Of a stretch of 64,000 nt of DNA, positions 23,301-34,038 are shown piece by piece (the first letter of the stretch is position 1; every line of letters begins with the position of its first letter). The stretch comes from Cantharellus purpuraceus (taxonomy: Eukaryota; Basidiomycota; Agaricomycetes; Cantharellales; Hydnaceae), in contig JALBUN010000006.1 in assembly GCA_025174535.1 (NCBI GenBank), positions 496,001 to 560,000 of the forward strand, given 5' to 3'. Both the position numbers and the translations under genes were made by a program. Under the pieces are notes generated by a model. The model saw only the letters and a program-made list of their open reading frames with translations, was not told where the DNA came from and did no database searches.

Positions 23301-25173
23301 CCGAACTGAACTATGACGTCCATGACAAAGAGCTCCTTGCCATATATGAAGCCTTCCAGATATGGAGACACTACCTTGAGGGTCCCTCTGATCCGGTGGA
23401 CGTCATAACGGACCACAAGAACTTGGAATACTTCTCCACAATGAAACTGCTCACCTGGAGACAGGTCTGATGGTCCGAGTGCCTGTCTCAGTTCAACCTC
23501 ATTATCCGTTTCCATCCTGGTCAACTCGGAGCAAAGCCCAACGCGTTAACTAGACAATGGGACGTCTACCCTAAAGAGGGGAATAGTGACTATGCCACTG
23601 TAAACCCCCACAACTTTCGTCCTGTGTTTACTAACGAGCAGCTGGCATCATCCCTACAAGCATCCACCCTCATGACTCCCACTCTCCGAGCTGTCACCAT
23701 TATGGACATTGACCAACTTCGCTCTGACATCCGCTCATCACTCCGATCTGATCCTGTTGCGGTTAAACACTTGGACAACCTTCTGATCCGAAATGGTCAC
23801 TTGACCCCAAAGGACACCTCCGACACAACAACCAGATATACGTCCCCGACGCCAACGGCCTCCAACTCTGAGTTTTGCAGTATTATCATGATCACCCAAT
23901 CTCCGGCCACTTCGGGCAAAATCGCACACAAGGATTAATCCGATGAGACTATGTATGGCCAAAAATGCGGGAATACATTCAACACTACTGTAACTCCTGC
24001 ACCACATGTATGCGCTCAAAATCGCAAAGGCACAAACCCTACGGAATGCTCAAACAACTTCCGATCCCAGAGCAACCATGGAACTCCATCTCCATGGATT
24101 TCATAGAGAAGCTCCCCCCATCGCTCGGATACGACACCATACTCGTGATTGTCGACAGGTTCACCAAACAGTCACTATTCATTCCAACGCATGACACCAT
24201 CACCTCCGCCTCGCTAGCTAAATTGTTCGTTCTCCACGTATTCTCTAAACACGGAGTCCCATTGCATGTCACGTCCGATCAGGGTTCAGAGTTTGTATCC
24301 TCCTTCTTCCGCACATTAGGAAAGGCTCTCGACATGAAGCTCCATTTCACCTCCGGATACCACCCTGAAGGAGACGGACAAACGGAACGAATGAATCAGT
24401 CACTGGAACAATATCTCCGAATCTATTGTAACTATCAACAAGACAACTGGGCTGATCTACTTCCGATTGCAGAGTTTGCCTACAACAATGCTCCAAATGC
24501 GACTACCGGCATCTCTCCGTTCTTTGCTAATAAAGGCTACCATCCGAACATCTCCATCCACCCCGAGAAAGAACTTGCCTCCACCAAAGCCCACCAATTT
24601 GTAACCGACCTCAATCAACTGCACCAACATCTCCGAGAGACCATCTCCGATGCCCAGAAACAATATCAAGTCTCCACAGACCGACGCCGCATTCTGGCTC
24701 CGGACCTGCAAATTGGAGACAAAGTATTCATTAAGGCTGAACACTTCCGGACCACCTGTCCATTGAAGAAACTCTCCGAGAAATACTTAGGTCCTTATGA
24801 GGTCATTGCTCGTGCAGGCAGCAGGTCTTTCACCCTCCGCCTCCCGGACCACTTCCGAGCAGTTCATCCGGTCTTCCATATATCAATGCTCGAACCTGCC
24901 ACTACAAACGAGATCTCTGGTCGCACGCAACCTCCCCCTCCCCTGATCATCATCGAAGGAGATAATGAATATGAGATATCTGAGATCCTGGACTTGAAGA
25001 TTGACCGTCAATACAAGTGCAAGCTCCAGTACTTGGTCAAATGGACTGGATACGAAGGCACCAATGAAGAATCCTCATGGATCTCTGCATCCGAACTCAA
25101 TCACGCATCTGAATCCATCTCCGATTTTCACTCCGCTTATCCAGACAAACCTGGCCCCCTTACGAATCTTTAA
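20395..25173 (+). pseudogene. gag-pol of gypsy element E1, degraded
   Basis: Gag begins at 20395 (third codon is a stop). It carries a CCHC zinc knuckle, CLFCGKPGHQAKDC, near 21380. The aspartic protease has ALIDSGSTHCF near 21650. Reverse transcriptase has [11 protein letters not shown] near 22755, RNase H has ETDASDYALATIL near 23200, and integrase has MDFIEKLP, TSDQGSEF and GQTERMNQ for its D, D, E triad. A chromodomain (YLVKWTGYEG, about 24970-25110) ends the protein, which marks a chromovirus. Inactivating changes include TGA at 20401 and 22256, further stops near 22637, 22653, 22831 and 23468, and a 20 bp deletion near 20895. The last 402 codons (23965-25173) remain open. Confidence 0.93.
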
Positions 25174-25319
25174 GTTCAATTACTAATGCTAATGTCATTA
25201 TTTTGCATCATCATTTTATTACAAGTCAAGGGAAATTGCATGCCTGCCCAAAAACTCCGAAGGAATCACTCTGCCTCATTTTTCTCCGTTCCGAAATTAT
25301 AATCATTTTCATTCTTATT

Positions 25320-27097
25320 TTATACATCGCGTTTCCTTTTTCCCTTTCCCTTATCTACCTCAGGCTCTGACTCCGACTCCTCATCACTCTCTACATCCGA
25401 CACCCAATCCTTCTCATCTCCCATGTCCGAATCCTCGTCCAATGGGGCCATGAACTTCCACAACCAACATAACTCGGCTGTCCGATGACCCTCCAGAACC
25501 TCCTTCCATTTCATCGTCCTCACCAAGTCTACTAACAACCCCTCCATCCGCCGAAGGTGCTCCGACTGCAGGTTAACCAGCCAGATAAGCTGGCCCACGG
25601 TGCTATTGGGCGCAGAGACGCGCCCTGTACCTGCACTGGTCGTTGCCCCTTCCGATCTGACGCCGCTACCCCCGGCTGCCACAGCACCCGTCTCTGTCCA
25701 CCTCTTTTTGGTCGGACAACCCTCCAATTCCTTCTCTGCCCCTCCTTGTACCACTAGTCGGGGCTTGACGCTCCAACTCCGGGGATCGAACTTCCCACCG
25801 ATCCTACACCCTCCTTTCCGACCCCAACAACGATCGCAGGACCGAAGTCGGCGAGTTGGGCCAGTAGGCCACACGCACTCCACACCCGCATCACGACATA
25901 AGTCGCAAGTTATGCCAGGTCCGCCAAATGGCTCCATTGGAGCCAGAGCCTTGGGTGGTCTGCCCCTCCTCACTGCGGCCTCCAAGCGTTCCCTCTCCTC
26001 CTCCTTGTCCTGCTGTTCTGTGGCCACCTTCTCCATCTCGCGCTTGCGAAGCTGGATCGCCGACCTCGCGACACGCAGCTCCTTCTTATGGGTCGCCAAC
26101 ACGCGACTCTCCGCCTTGCACCATATGACCCTCCGGTCCGCCTCCCGCTTCTCCATATCAGCACTCGGGTAGGCCTTCAGTGAAAAGACCACGACGTCGA
26201 GGTTCTTCTTGGTGGTAGCAGCATAGAGCTCCGCTCTTTTGTGAGCCTCGACCGCAGCTACCCAAGCCATCTCCTCGTAGGAATTTGAAGTGGGATCTGG
26301 CTCCATGTCCGTCCCAACATCCACACCTGCCTTGGGCTCCGCATTCGCACCGAGATCCACATTGGCATCGGGATCTGCCTCCACCTCCACCCTCTCCGTC
26401 TCCGCCACATCATCTTCCTCAGCTGCCCCCAACTCAAATAGGGGCCGTGCCTGCGGATGTAACGGCGAGTCCTCCGCAGTGACAGTCCTCGAACGAGTCG
26501 TCTCCATCCGTGTAATGGAGATGATGGCGACTTCCGGGGTCCCTGGCCGTATTGGCACACTCAAACTTCCTGGGTGGCTGGTTCCCCCTGCCCCAGTCAC
26601 CTCCTCCTCTACCTCCATGGCGGCCTCTAACTCGTGCGCCTGCTCCTCCACTTCTTTCAGTCTCACAGCCTCCATCGCTGCCGCAAGTTCCTTCACCATG
26701 CGGGCCCTCTCGACTTTTGCTTCCTCCTCTTTCCTTCTCTGTTCCATTTTCACCGCCTCTTTCCGCTGCTGCTGCTCCTCCTCCTTCTGTCTCCGTTCCG
26801 CCTCCTCCTCCTCCTTCCGCCTCCATTCTGCCTCCTCCTCCTCCTTCCATCTCCATTCCACCTCTGTTCCGCCTCCTCCTCCTCCTTCTGTCTCCATTCT
26901 GCCTCCTCCTCCTCCTTCCGCCTCCATTCCGCCTCCTCCTCCTCCTTCCGTCTCCGTTCCGCCTCCTCCTCCTCCTTCCATCTCCATTCTGCTTCCTCCT
27001 CCTCTTTCCGTTTCTGCTCCTCTTCCTCTTCCTTCCGTCAGGCCAGGAGCAACTGCTCCAGCTTGGCCACACTCATGCTTGCCAAAGGGTTTGACAT
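25320..27097 (-). CDS. Antisense ORF of gypsy E1: coiled-coil protein with Zn2Cys6-like cluster
   Basis: Runs opposite to gag-pol, between the pol stop and the 3' LTR, about 590 codons. The start is inferred at 27097 (MSNPLASMSVAKLEQLL). One in-frame TGA (about 27040, probably from CGA) and one frame slip near 26870 lie in the repeat region; 25320-26987 is one open frame. The N-terminal third is a 10-residue repeat rich in Glu, Arg and Lys (EEEEAEWRRK), a predicted coiled coil. The middle is acidic. Near the C-terminal third CDLCRDAGVEC...CDRCWGRKGGC gives spacing CX2CX6CX12CX2CX6C, within the Zn(II)2Cys6 consensus. The end is acidic, then basic (KGKGKRKR), a possible nuclear signal. A second copy lies at 49865-51056. 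Role unknown; a DNA-binding or integration factor is inference. Confidence 0.7.
26776..27030 (-). repeat. 30 bp minisatellite in the antisense ORF
   Basis: About eight copies of a CTCCTCCTCCTCCTTCC-based 30 bp unit, strongly pyrimidine-rich on the + strand. It encodes the 10-residue coiled-coil repeat. Any unit change of 30 bp keeps the frame. Confidence 0.8.
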
Positions 27098-27129
27098 CGT
27101 TCAGGATAAGACCTCAATCATGCCCCTCC

Positions 27130-27136
27130 TTTTATA
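27130..27136 (-). promoter_or_regulatory. TATA box of the antisense ORF
   Basis: TATAAAA (followed by GG) on the minus strand lies 33 bp upstream of the inferred ATG at 27097. It is outside the LTR, so the antisense gene appears to have its own promoter. Confidence 0.55.
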
Positions 27137-27238
27137 CGTCTCCAGACCCCCAGTATAACTCTGACTGCATCCAATCGTCTCACCTATTCAATCCACGGAC
27201 ATGAGGCCTCAGGGGCTCAGCCTTAAATGGAGAGATAC

Positions 27239-27747
27239 TGTTATGACTATATTCATTAATGCCAAGATCCCTGTCCAATCCCCTCAGATCCCCGCGCATA
27301 TAAAATCTATACTCCATTTGGAAACCACTACGTCTCCATTTACCTGTCCGATTGTCACTGCCAATTCCACCCATCCGCCTCTGGTTCCGATTGATGCATC
27401 AGCATCACCATAGGAACCCGGACATCCGTCCCTGTCAGACTTGGACATACTCACGTAAGGCCATCAGCCTTGGAGACCCATCACCGGAGTAATTATTATT
27501 AGATTTCAAATATGTATTTAAGTTGCCCAACTGCATTCCCCAGTTCAAATATCGAATCATGCCTAGCTCCTACGTCCGATCCTAACTCTCTAAGTTGTAC
27601 TCCATCTCCGAAATCTCGGACACCAGTATTAGTGAGGGTGCAGCACATAAGCTGAAGCCAAGTCCGTTCCGACCCCCACGATGTACTCCGACTCTGACCC
27701 AACCTCCGATCCAAACTCCAACCCCCAATCGGACCTAGTGCATAACA
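27239..27747 (+). repeat. 3' LTR of E1
   Basis: 509 bp, starts TGTTATGAC and ends CATAACA, followed by the target duplication CAGAT at 27748-27752. Confidence 0.92.
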
Positions 27748-28040
27748 CAGATGCTTAGGGGTCCAGATATTCCAAAATGAGGGGAATGCACTTAGAGGCT
27801 AAAGGAAGTAGGCAGATGAATCCAACTGTCCAACCAGTGACACTCTAAAGCAGGTAACAGCAATGTGTGAAGTAGTCTAGCAACTGCTTCACATGAGTTC
27901 AAGATCCTAATGCTCTGCAAGGGCAGTACACACTAGTTACTTAAACAAGAGCACTAATGGCAGGACTATCGACAGACAATCTCACCCTGTATATTCATAG
28001 TCACGTGAGGTAGATAACAAAACCAGATAGCAATGCATTG

Positions 28041-28978
28041 TGTTAGGATCCCTGAATTGAAGTAGTGTTCAGAGTAAAGTGTATGATTGGAACACTTTTT
28101 GTGGCTTATTGGCTCTAGGATAATCATTCATTTTGTCCTTGTTTACATAAGTACAGTATGTAGCAACTCAGGTGTCACATCTCTATTTCTTTTACATGGC
28201 CGAAAGCTATGCTCACTCCCTGCCTCTGACAAGGCCCTGTCAGCCTTTCAGTTTCCGTCACTCCCACTTGAGCGAAGCTGGAGGCCCATTGCCTGCACAA
28301 ACTTCCAGTGCTTTTCATGCCCCAACACTTTGGTCAACACATCCGTGACCCTTTGGTTGGCACATATCTGACAACCACCTCTCCCATGGCCACTAATTTG
28401 TCACAGAAGTAATGATATTTACATTGTATGTGCTTGGTCCTGGCATGGTACTGCACGTCCTTGCTCAATATTATTGCAGCTTGGTTGTCGCATGACAAGA
28501 TGGTTGCCCCCTTTTGGATATGCCCTAGCTCTGCAAAGAAAGTATGTAGCCAGGCAATGTGTTGTCCAGGCCTATATATTTGGATTCGGTAGATGAGAGT
28601 GCTACCATTGACTGGTGTTTACTTGCCCATCCTATCACTCCTTGGTTGCTGATAAACACATATCCTGACATTGATTGTGAAGTGTCAGAGTCACTAGACC
28701 AGTCCACATCAGTGTAGCCATGGAAATTCATGTCCATTGAGACATCTGAGCCATCAAAGCTAAGTTCCATATCTCAAGTCCCTTTCAAATACCTTAGTCC
28801 ACATTTCACTAGCTCCCAGTGGCATGATTTAGGGTTTGTGTTGTAATGTCTGAGTACTCCTGTAAGGAATGCAATGTTGGGGCGAGTCCCTTGCATTGCA
28901 TACATGAACAATCCCACTACACTTGTGTATGACACTGTCTTGCCTCTGATTTCCATCTCAGTCACAATGGGGTCTCCT
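28041..28978 (-). pseudogene. Ty1/copia pol 3' fragment
   Basis: The minus strand from 28978 to about 28248 encodes the end of copia pol: the end of reverse transcriptase (GTRPNIAFLTGVL) and RNase H (VALSSTESKYIGLD), finishing near 28248. Stops and frame shifts show decay. Its 5' part is cut off by the LTR starting at 28979. The sequence from 28041 (TGTTAGGATCCC) to about 28200 is probably part of its LTR. Confidence 0.85.
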
Positions 28979-29138
28979 TGTCAGGGTTTCATATGACTCA
29001 TTTTCTATTTTTAGTACATTTCTTGATGCTCCTATCAGCACAGCCTGTCAGGGTGCATTTCCCCTATCTTTCCCCTATTGTTCCCCTATCTTGGTTCCCC
29101 TATTCCTTGCATCATTTAGTATAAAGGTGTCACCTGGT

Positions 29139-29773
29139 TGTTATGCACTAGGTCCAATTGGGTTGGAGGTTGGGTTGGAGGTTGGGTTGGAGGTTGGGTT
29201 GGAGGTTGGGTTGGAGGTTGGGTTGGAGGTTGGGTTGGAGGTTGGGTTGGAGGTTGGGTTGGAGGTTGGGTTGGAGGTTGGGTTGGAGGTTGGGTTGGAG
29301 TTGGAGAGGGAGTCGGGGTATGTCGTGGGGGTAGGAATGGACTTGGCTTCAGCTTATGTGCTGCACCCTCACTAATACCAGTGTCCAAGATTTTGGAGAC
29401 AGAGTATGACTTAGATAGTTAGGATCAGACTTAGGAACTAGGTGTGATTCAATATTCAAACTGGGGAATGAAGTCCCCAGTCAGGCAACTTAAATACATA
29501 TTTGAAATCTAATAATAATTACTCCAGTGATGGGTCTCTGAGGCTGATGGCCTTACATGAGTATGTCTGAGTCCAATGGGGACAGATGTCTGGGTTACTA
29601 TTGTGATGCTGATGCATCAATCGGAACTGGAGATGGATGGGTGAGATTCAGCGGTGACAATCAGACAGATAAATGGAGATGTGATGGTTTCCAAATGGAG
29701 TATAGATTTCATATGTGCAGGGATCTGAGTGGATCAGATGGGGATCTGGGCATTAATGAATATAGTCATAACA
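29139..29773 (-). mobile_element. Solo LTR of the E1 gypsy family
   Basis: TGTTATGCACTAGG...CATAACA, flanked by the 5 bp duplication CTGGT (29134-29138 and 29774-29778). At 635 bp it is longer than the 509-516 bp E1 LTRs because a 12 bp repeat is expanded inside. Confidence 0.92.
29159..29300. repeat. 12 bp minisatellite inside the solo LTR
   Basis: About eleven perfect copies of GGGTTGGAGGTT. Other LTRs of the family have only two or three diverged units at this place. Confidence 0.9.
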
Positions 29774-29971
29774 CTGGTGCAGCTTTGTCTCCTCAGCTTG
29801 ATCTCTGAGGATATCTGCTGTACCAGCTGGCATTATCTCTTATCAGCTCTCATCTATTGAGTATCTTGTGGTTGTGGCCTCATCATCAGTGTTGCCCTCA
29901 CAGAAGATCACGTTCATAAGATGACCCCACACTCTATAAACACCTTCCCTTTTACCCTCTCACCCAATATC

Positions 29972-30857
29972 ATGGCTGATCAACTTCCTGAGGCATATTG
30001 GGACACTAAAGTGGTTCCTTTCTACAAGCCTTGCTCAACAGTCAAGCACAACAGCTCCAGCAGCTGCAACTCCAGAACCAACATCTCCAGAACCAGTTTG
30101 CTAATGTTCAGAACAACCTGACTGCCACAGCTCTGTTGTTGCTGCAGCACAAACCATTTCTATCCCTGCATCTCCCCCTTCATCATCTCCTGCTTGTCCC
30201 ATAAAGGCAGCTGAACCAGAGAAGTTTTAGTGGAGACCATGCAGAGATGAAGGGTTTCATTCGTGCTATCAGACTTACCATCGCCATCCAGCCTGCATCC
30301 TTCCCAGATGAGCAAACCAAGATCCTGTATGCTCTATCTTTCATGACAGGAGGTTCTGCTGAAGTATGGGCCCACAACAAGACACAAGCGGTCATTGATG
30401 GGATTTCATCGCTCTTCACTCTCAAAGAGTTCATTAAACAGGTTGAGAATGCCTTTGGAGACCCTGATTGCTCTCATTGAACAGGACAAAGTTACACAAT
30501 CTCAGGATAACAACTAGCATGTCAGCAGATGAATACATGGCACAGTTTGAGATACTAGCAGGAAGAACAGGGTTTAACGATGCAGCACTTGAAGATGCCT
30601 ATGCTCGAGGGCTTCCTGCAATGATTCTTGACAAGATCCATGCACAGCCATTTCTCCCATCAGATCTCAAGGCCTGGAAGGAAGCAGCCTGTCAAATTGA
30701 CCGCAACCACCATTGCCTCATAGAAGTGAGACAGGCACAGGCTCCCCATACTTTCTCTTGTCCCATTCCATCCTGAGTTCACAACACTCCTGTCATCAAT
30801 GCACCCACTGCACCTGTATCATCTAGTGGTGCTGTGCCCATGGACATTGACTCCAGC
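29972..30857 (+). pseudogene. gag of a second gypsy family, truncated
   Basis: Gag-type sequence in broken frames: LYALSFMTGGSAEVWAHNKT, then a segment with SADEYMAQFEILAGRTGFN and LPSDLKAWKEAACQIDRN, typical of the retrotransposon gag domain in mushroom gypsy elements. It is cut at 30857, inside the sequence MDIDSS, by the next LTR. Stops near 30120 and 30478 show it is dead. Confidence 0.8.
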
Positions 30858-32055
30858 TGTTTTGGAACCCACAAAATTATGGTGTTAGGGCAAACTCTAA
30901 ATCACCACAATTCTGTGAATGAACAGCTGAGAAGAATATCAAATCCTACTGCAGCACAACTCCAGAAACAATTTAATGTTTGTACTTTGGTTACAATCCG
31001 TTGTAGTGGTCAATCCAGATGATACGCAGGAAGGTAATACGTTTCTTAGCAGTAGGGAATGAATAAGACTTCCAGAGTCTAGAGTTCATGGACGCTTAGG
31101 GGTCCAGATATTCCAAAAAGGCTAGAGGAAGTAGGTGGATGAATCCAACCGTCCAACCAGTGACACTCTGAAGCGGGTAACAGCAACTGCTTCACACGAG
31201 TTCAAGATCCTAATGCTCTGCAAGGGCAGTACACACTAGTTACTTAAACTAGAGCACTAATGGCAGGACTATCGACAGACATCTCACCCTGTAGATTTGT
31301 AGTCATGTGAGATAGATACTACACTCATGCCCAAAGCAGGACAATCACTACTTTGAGTGCAATCAAATACAGTTACACAACTGTAAGCAACCCTTGAACT
31401 GGACAATCAACAGTTACTGAGATATAGAGGATGACACTGTATGTCACTCTAGTCACACTGATGTGCAAATGATGGGATAGAAAATGGTTATTTATTCAGA
31501 GGCAAATTGGCCTCCTTATATACTGGATTTACAGGAGCTGACTAATCCTTCTACCTATTAATAGTTATGAGTCATGGCAGGAGTCAGAGCATGAGTCACT
31601 ATTACTCAAATAACTCAGGCAATACTCTGTTTCCTGGGCTAATCAGCACAGCTATGGGCAGGCACAGCTTCTATTGAACTCTCCACCAAAGATGGAGTCA
31701 GGAGGAGCTGTGGTTGCCAAGATATTGAGGATTTACTGGCAGTGGTGATCAGATTGGGTCAGAGATTGAAATGAGTCAGTAGATCAGGTGACTCTGCTGA
31801 CTTTGAAGCTGCTGACATCTGTGAAGTTTTGTGGGTCCATGTGGGTCCAAACTTCACCCAGCAACAATAAGTTTGTGGACTCATTTCTGCATGGAAAATT
31901 CCTGAAAAAATATGAAAAAATAGATAATATTTGAATGGCCCTGAATCAGGAGAAAGCAGCACATATATGCTGATATTTTAAGGCCATGAAGTGAAATTGT
32001 ACAGTTTTGGGACTTTAAACAAGATCTTTTTTAAGAGAAAACCAGTTCCCATACA
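30858..32055 (-). mobile_element. LTR-A family copy (variant B) without target duplication
   Basis: Starts TGTTTTGGAACC and ends AGTTCCCATACA, 1198 bp. The left flank is CCAGC (second-family gag) and the right flank is ACATC (gypsy E3), so there is no 5 bp duplication. Its downstream half differs from 34039-35442 but matches 52760-53306. Confidence 0.85.
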
Positions 32056-34038
32056 ACATCAGGGATGTATATCCAGTCATTGTGTCAGAGGTGTCCTTTG
32101 GGGTCAAGTGACCACTTTGGATCAGAAGGGTCATCCAAGTGTTTAACTGCAATAGGATTGGATCAGAGTGATGAGTGGATGTTAGAGCAGAGTTGGTCAA
32201 TGTCCATAATGGTGACAGCTTGGAGGGTGGGAGTCATGAGGGTGGATTCTCATAGGGATGATGCCAGCTGCTCGTTAGTGAACACAGGACAAAAGTTGTG
32301 TGGGTTTACAGTGGCATAGTTGCTACTCCCCTCTTTAGGGTAGATGTCCCAGCATCTAGTTAATGCATCAGGCTTTGTTCTGAGTCGACCAGGATGGAAA
32401 CAGATAACAAGGTTGAACTGAGACAGGTATTTGGACCATTGGACTTGTCTCTGTGTGAGTAGTTTCATTGTGGAGAAGTATTCCAAGTTCTTGTGGTCAG
32501 TTATGATGTCCACCGGATTGGAGGGACCTTTGAGGTAGTGTCTCCATATCTGGAAGGCTTCATATATGGCAAGGAGCTCTTTGTCATGGACGTCATAGTT
32601 CAGTTTGGGGGGTGTAAATATACGTGAGTGAAAAGCAATCAGATGGACTTGTCCATCATCTCTCCAGATGATGGACAGGATCGTGGCAAGTGCATAGTTG
32701 CAGGCATCAGTCTCTAATAGGATAGGAACATCTGGAACCCAATGAGTCAGGAGCGGAAGTAAAGGCCTTTTTCAAGGTCTCAAAGATCTGTCTACATTCG
32801 TCAGTGAAATTCCATTGGATACCCTTCCTAGTAAGTCGGGTGAGCGGAATGGTAATATCAGAGTAGCTGTAAATGAAGTGGCAGTAGAAGTTGGCAAACC
32901 CCAGGAAGGACTGTACATCTTTGACTTTCTGCAGTTCCAGCCATTCCTGTATGGCTTTGATTTTGTCATCAGACATTGTCAGTCCTGCCAGGGAGAGGAT
33001 ATAGCCTAGATACTCAACTGAGTCAGAGTGGAATTCACATTTGTCGGTGGGGGCAAAGAGGCCATGTTTTCGGAGATGTCAGAGTACTTCTCAGACATGT
33101 GTCCGATGCTCTTCTTCGTTATCCAAATATACCAAAATGTCATCTAAGTAAACAAGGATGGTCACATTGAGGAGGTCAGAAAAGGTATCATTCATGAACC
33201 TCTGGAAGGTGGCCAGAGCATTGGTTAGTCTGAAGGGCATGACACACCATTTGAAAGATCCATATCGAGTGTGGAAAGTCATTTTCCACTCATCACCTTC
33301 TCGGATTCGGACTAGATGGTAGGCATGTCAGAGATCTATTTTGGAATAGATCTTAGCCTTTCGTGGGCTCTCGAGTAGGTCTGCGGTGTAGGGTATTGGG
33401 TATCAGTCTTTCTTGGTGATCTTGTTAAGTCCATGGAAGTCAATGATAGATGGAGTGATCCATCCTTTTTGCAGACAAATAGGACTGGAGCTCCATGGGG
33501 GGATAGGGATGGGCAGATGAAGCCTGTGGCCAAGTTCTTGTCTATGAATGTTTGGAGAGCCAGTAGCTCTTTTTGGGATAGCAAGTAGATAGGGCCAAGC
33601 GGAGGGGTGGAGTTGTCATCCAACTCAATCTTGAGATTGTATGGTCGGTGTTCCGCTAGGGAGTCGGCTTTAGACTTGCTGAAAATGTTGGTGAACTCAT
33701 GATACTCCTTAGGAACCATAGATAGGTCTGGCAAGGAACATTGGATTGGAGAGGTGAACCTGGAATGTGTGAGAGCCATCCAGTTTGCTTAGTCTGGCAA
33801 AGACCATAGCATCCACCATCAATATAGACAGAGGGGTAGACGGAGTATCTATTGGAGCAGAGTCAGTGGAGGTGGAAGATAATTTTGCACCTATAGTTGC
33901 TGGTGACATCAGGAATGACACAGCCTGCACTGGAGAATGGAATGTGATATGGCCCATTTCCCAGTCAATCAACAGATTGTAGTGGGTGAGCCAATTATGT
34001 CTGAGAACCACAGAACAGCTGGAGTCAAGTGGAGTAAT

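Larger units (their letters stand above)
19847..27747 (+). mobile_element. Complete Ty3/gypsy chromovirus-type retrotransposon E1
   Basis: 7901 bp, flanked by the 5 bp target duplication CAGAT (19842-19846 and 27748-27752). The LTRs are 516 and 509 bp, both starting TGTTATGAC and ending in CA. Order: 5' LTR, gag, protease, reverse transcriptase, RNase H, integrase, chromodomain, antisense ORF, 3' LTR. The coding region is inactivated by several stops and a 20 bp gag deletion. A short purine-rich stretch (GGAGAGA) lies just before the 3' LTR. Confidence 0.93.
19620..28016 (-). mobile_element. LTR-A copy split by gypsy element E1
   Basis: The LTR starts TGTTTTGGAACC at 19620, runs to 19846, and resumes at 27748 (GATGCTTAGGGG) after E1 and its target duplication. 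It is truncated at about 28016, where copia-related sequence follows. E1 therefore inserted into an existing LTR-A. Confidence 0.85.
28979..29902 (+). mobile_element. LTR of a second gypsy family (LTR-C), interrupted
   Basis: Starts TGTCAGGG and ends CCCTCACA. It contains CCCCTATCTT-type repeats and a GATATCTGCTGTACCAGC block also found at 55360, 56170 and 62497. A gypsy solo LTR is inserted at 29139-29773. It is followed by gag of the same family. Confidence 0.75.

Noticed and set aside
26290..27204. Long plus-strand open frames rich in Pro, Ser and Leu (up to about 300 codons)
   Set aside because: They are mirror frames of the antisense coiled-coil ORF, created by the CTCCTCCTC minisatellite. 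The minus frame carries the cysteine cluster, TATA box and conserved copy.
29091..29422. Open frames encoding GLEV, WVGG or PPTQ repeats
   Set aside because: Arise from the 12 bp minisatellite inside a solo LTR; open in all frames only because the unit lacks stops.
30858..31022. Repeated 60-codon frame found at each LTR-A end
   Set aside because: It lies within the LTR and recurs wherever LTR-A occurs, running in from whatever sequence lies upstream; no evidence of a protein.
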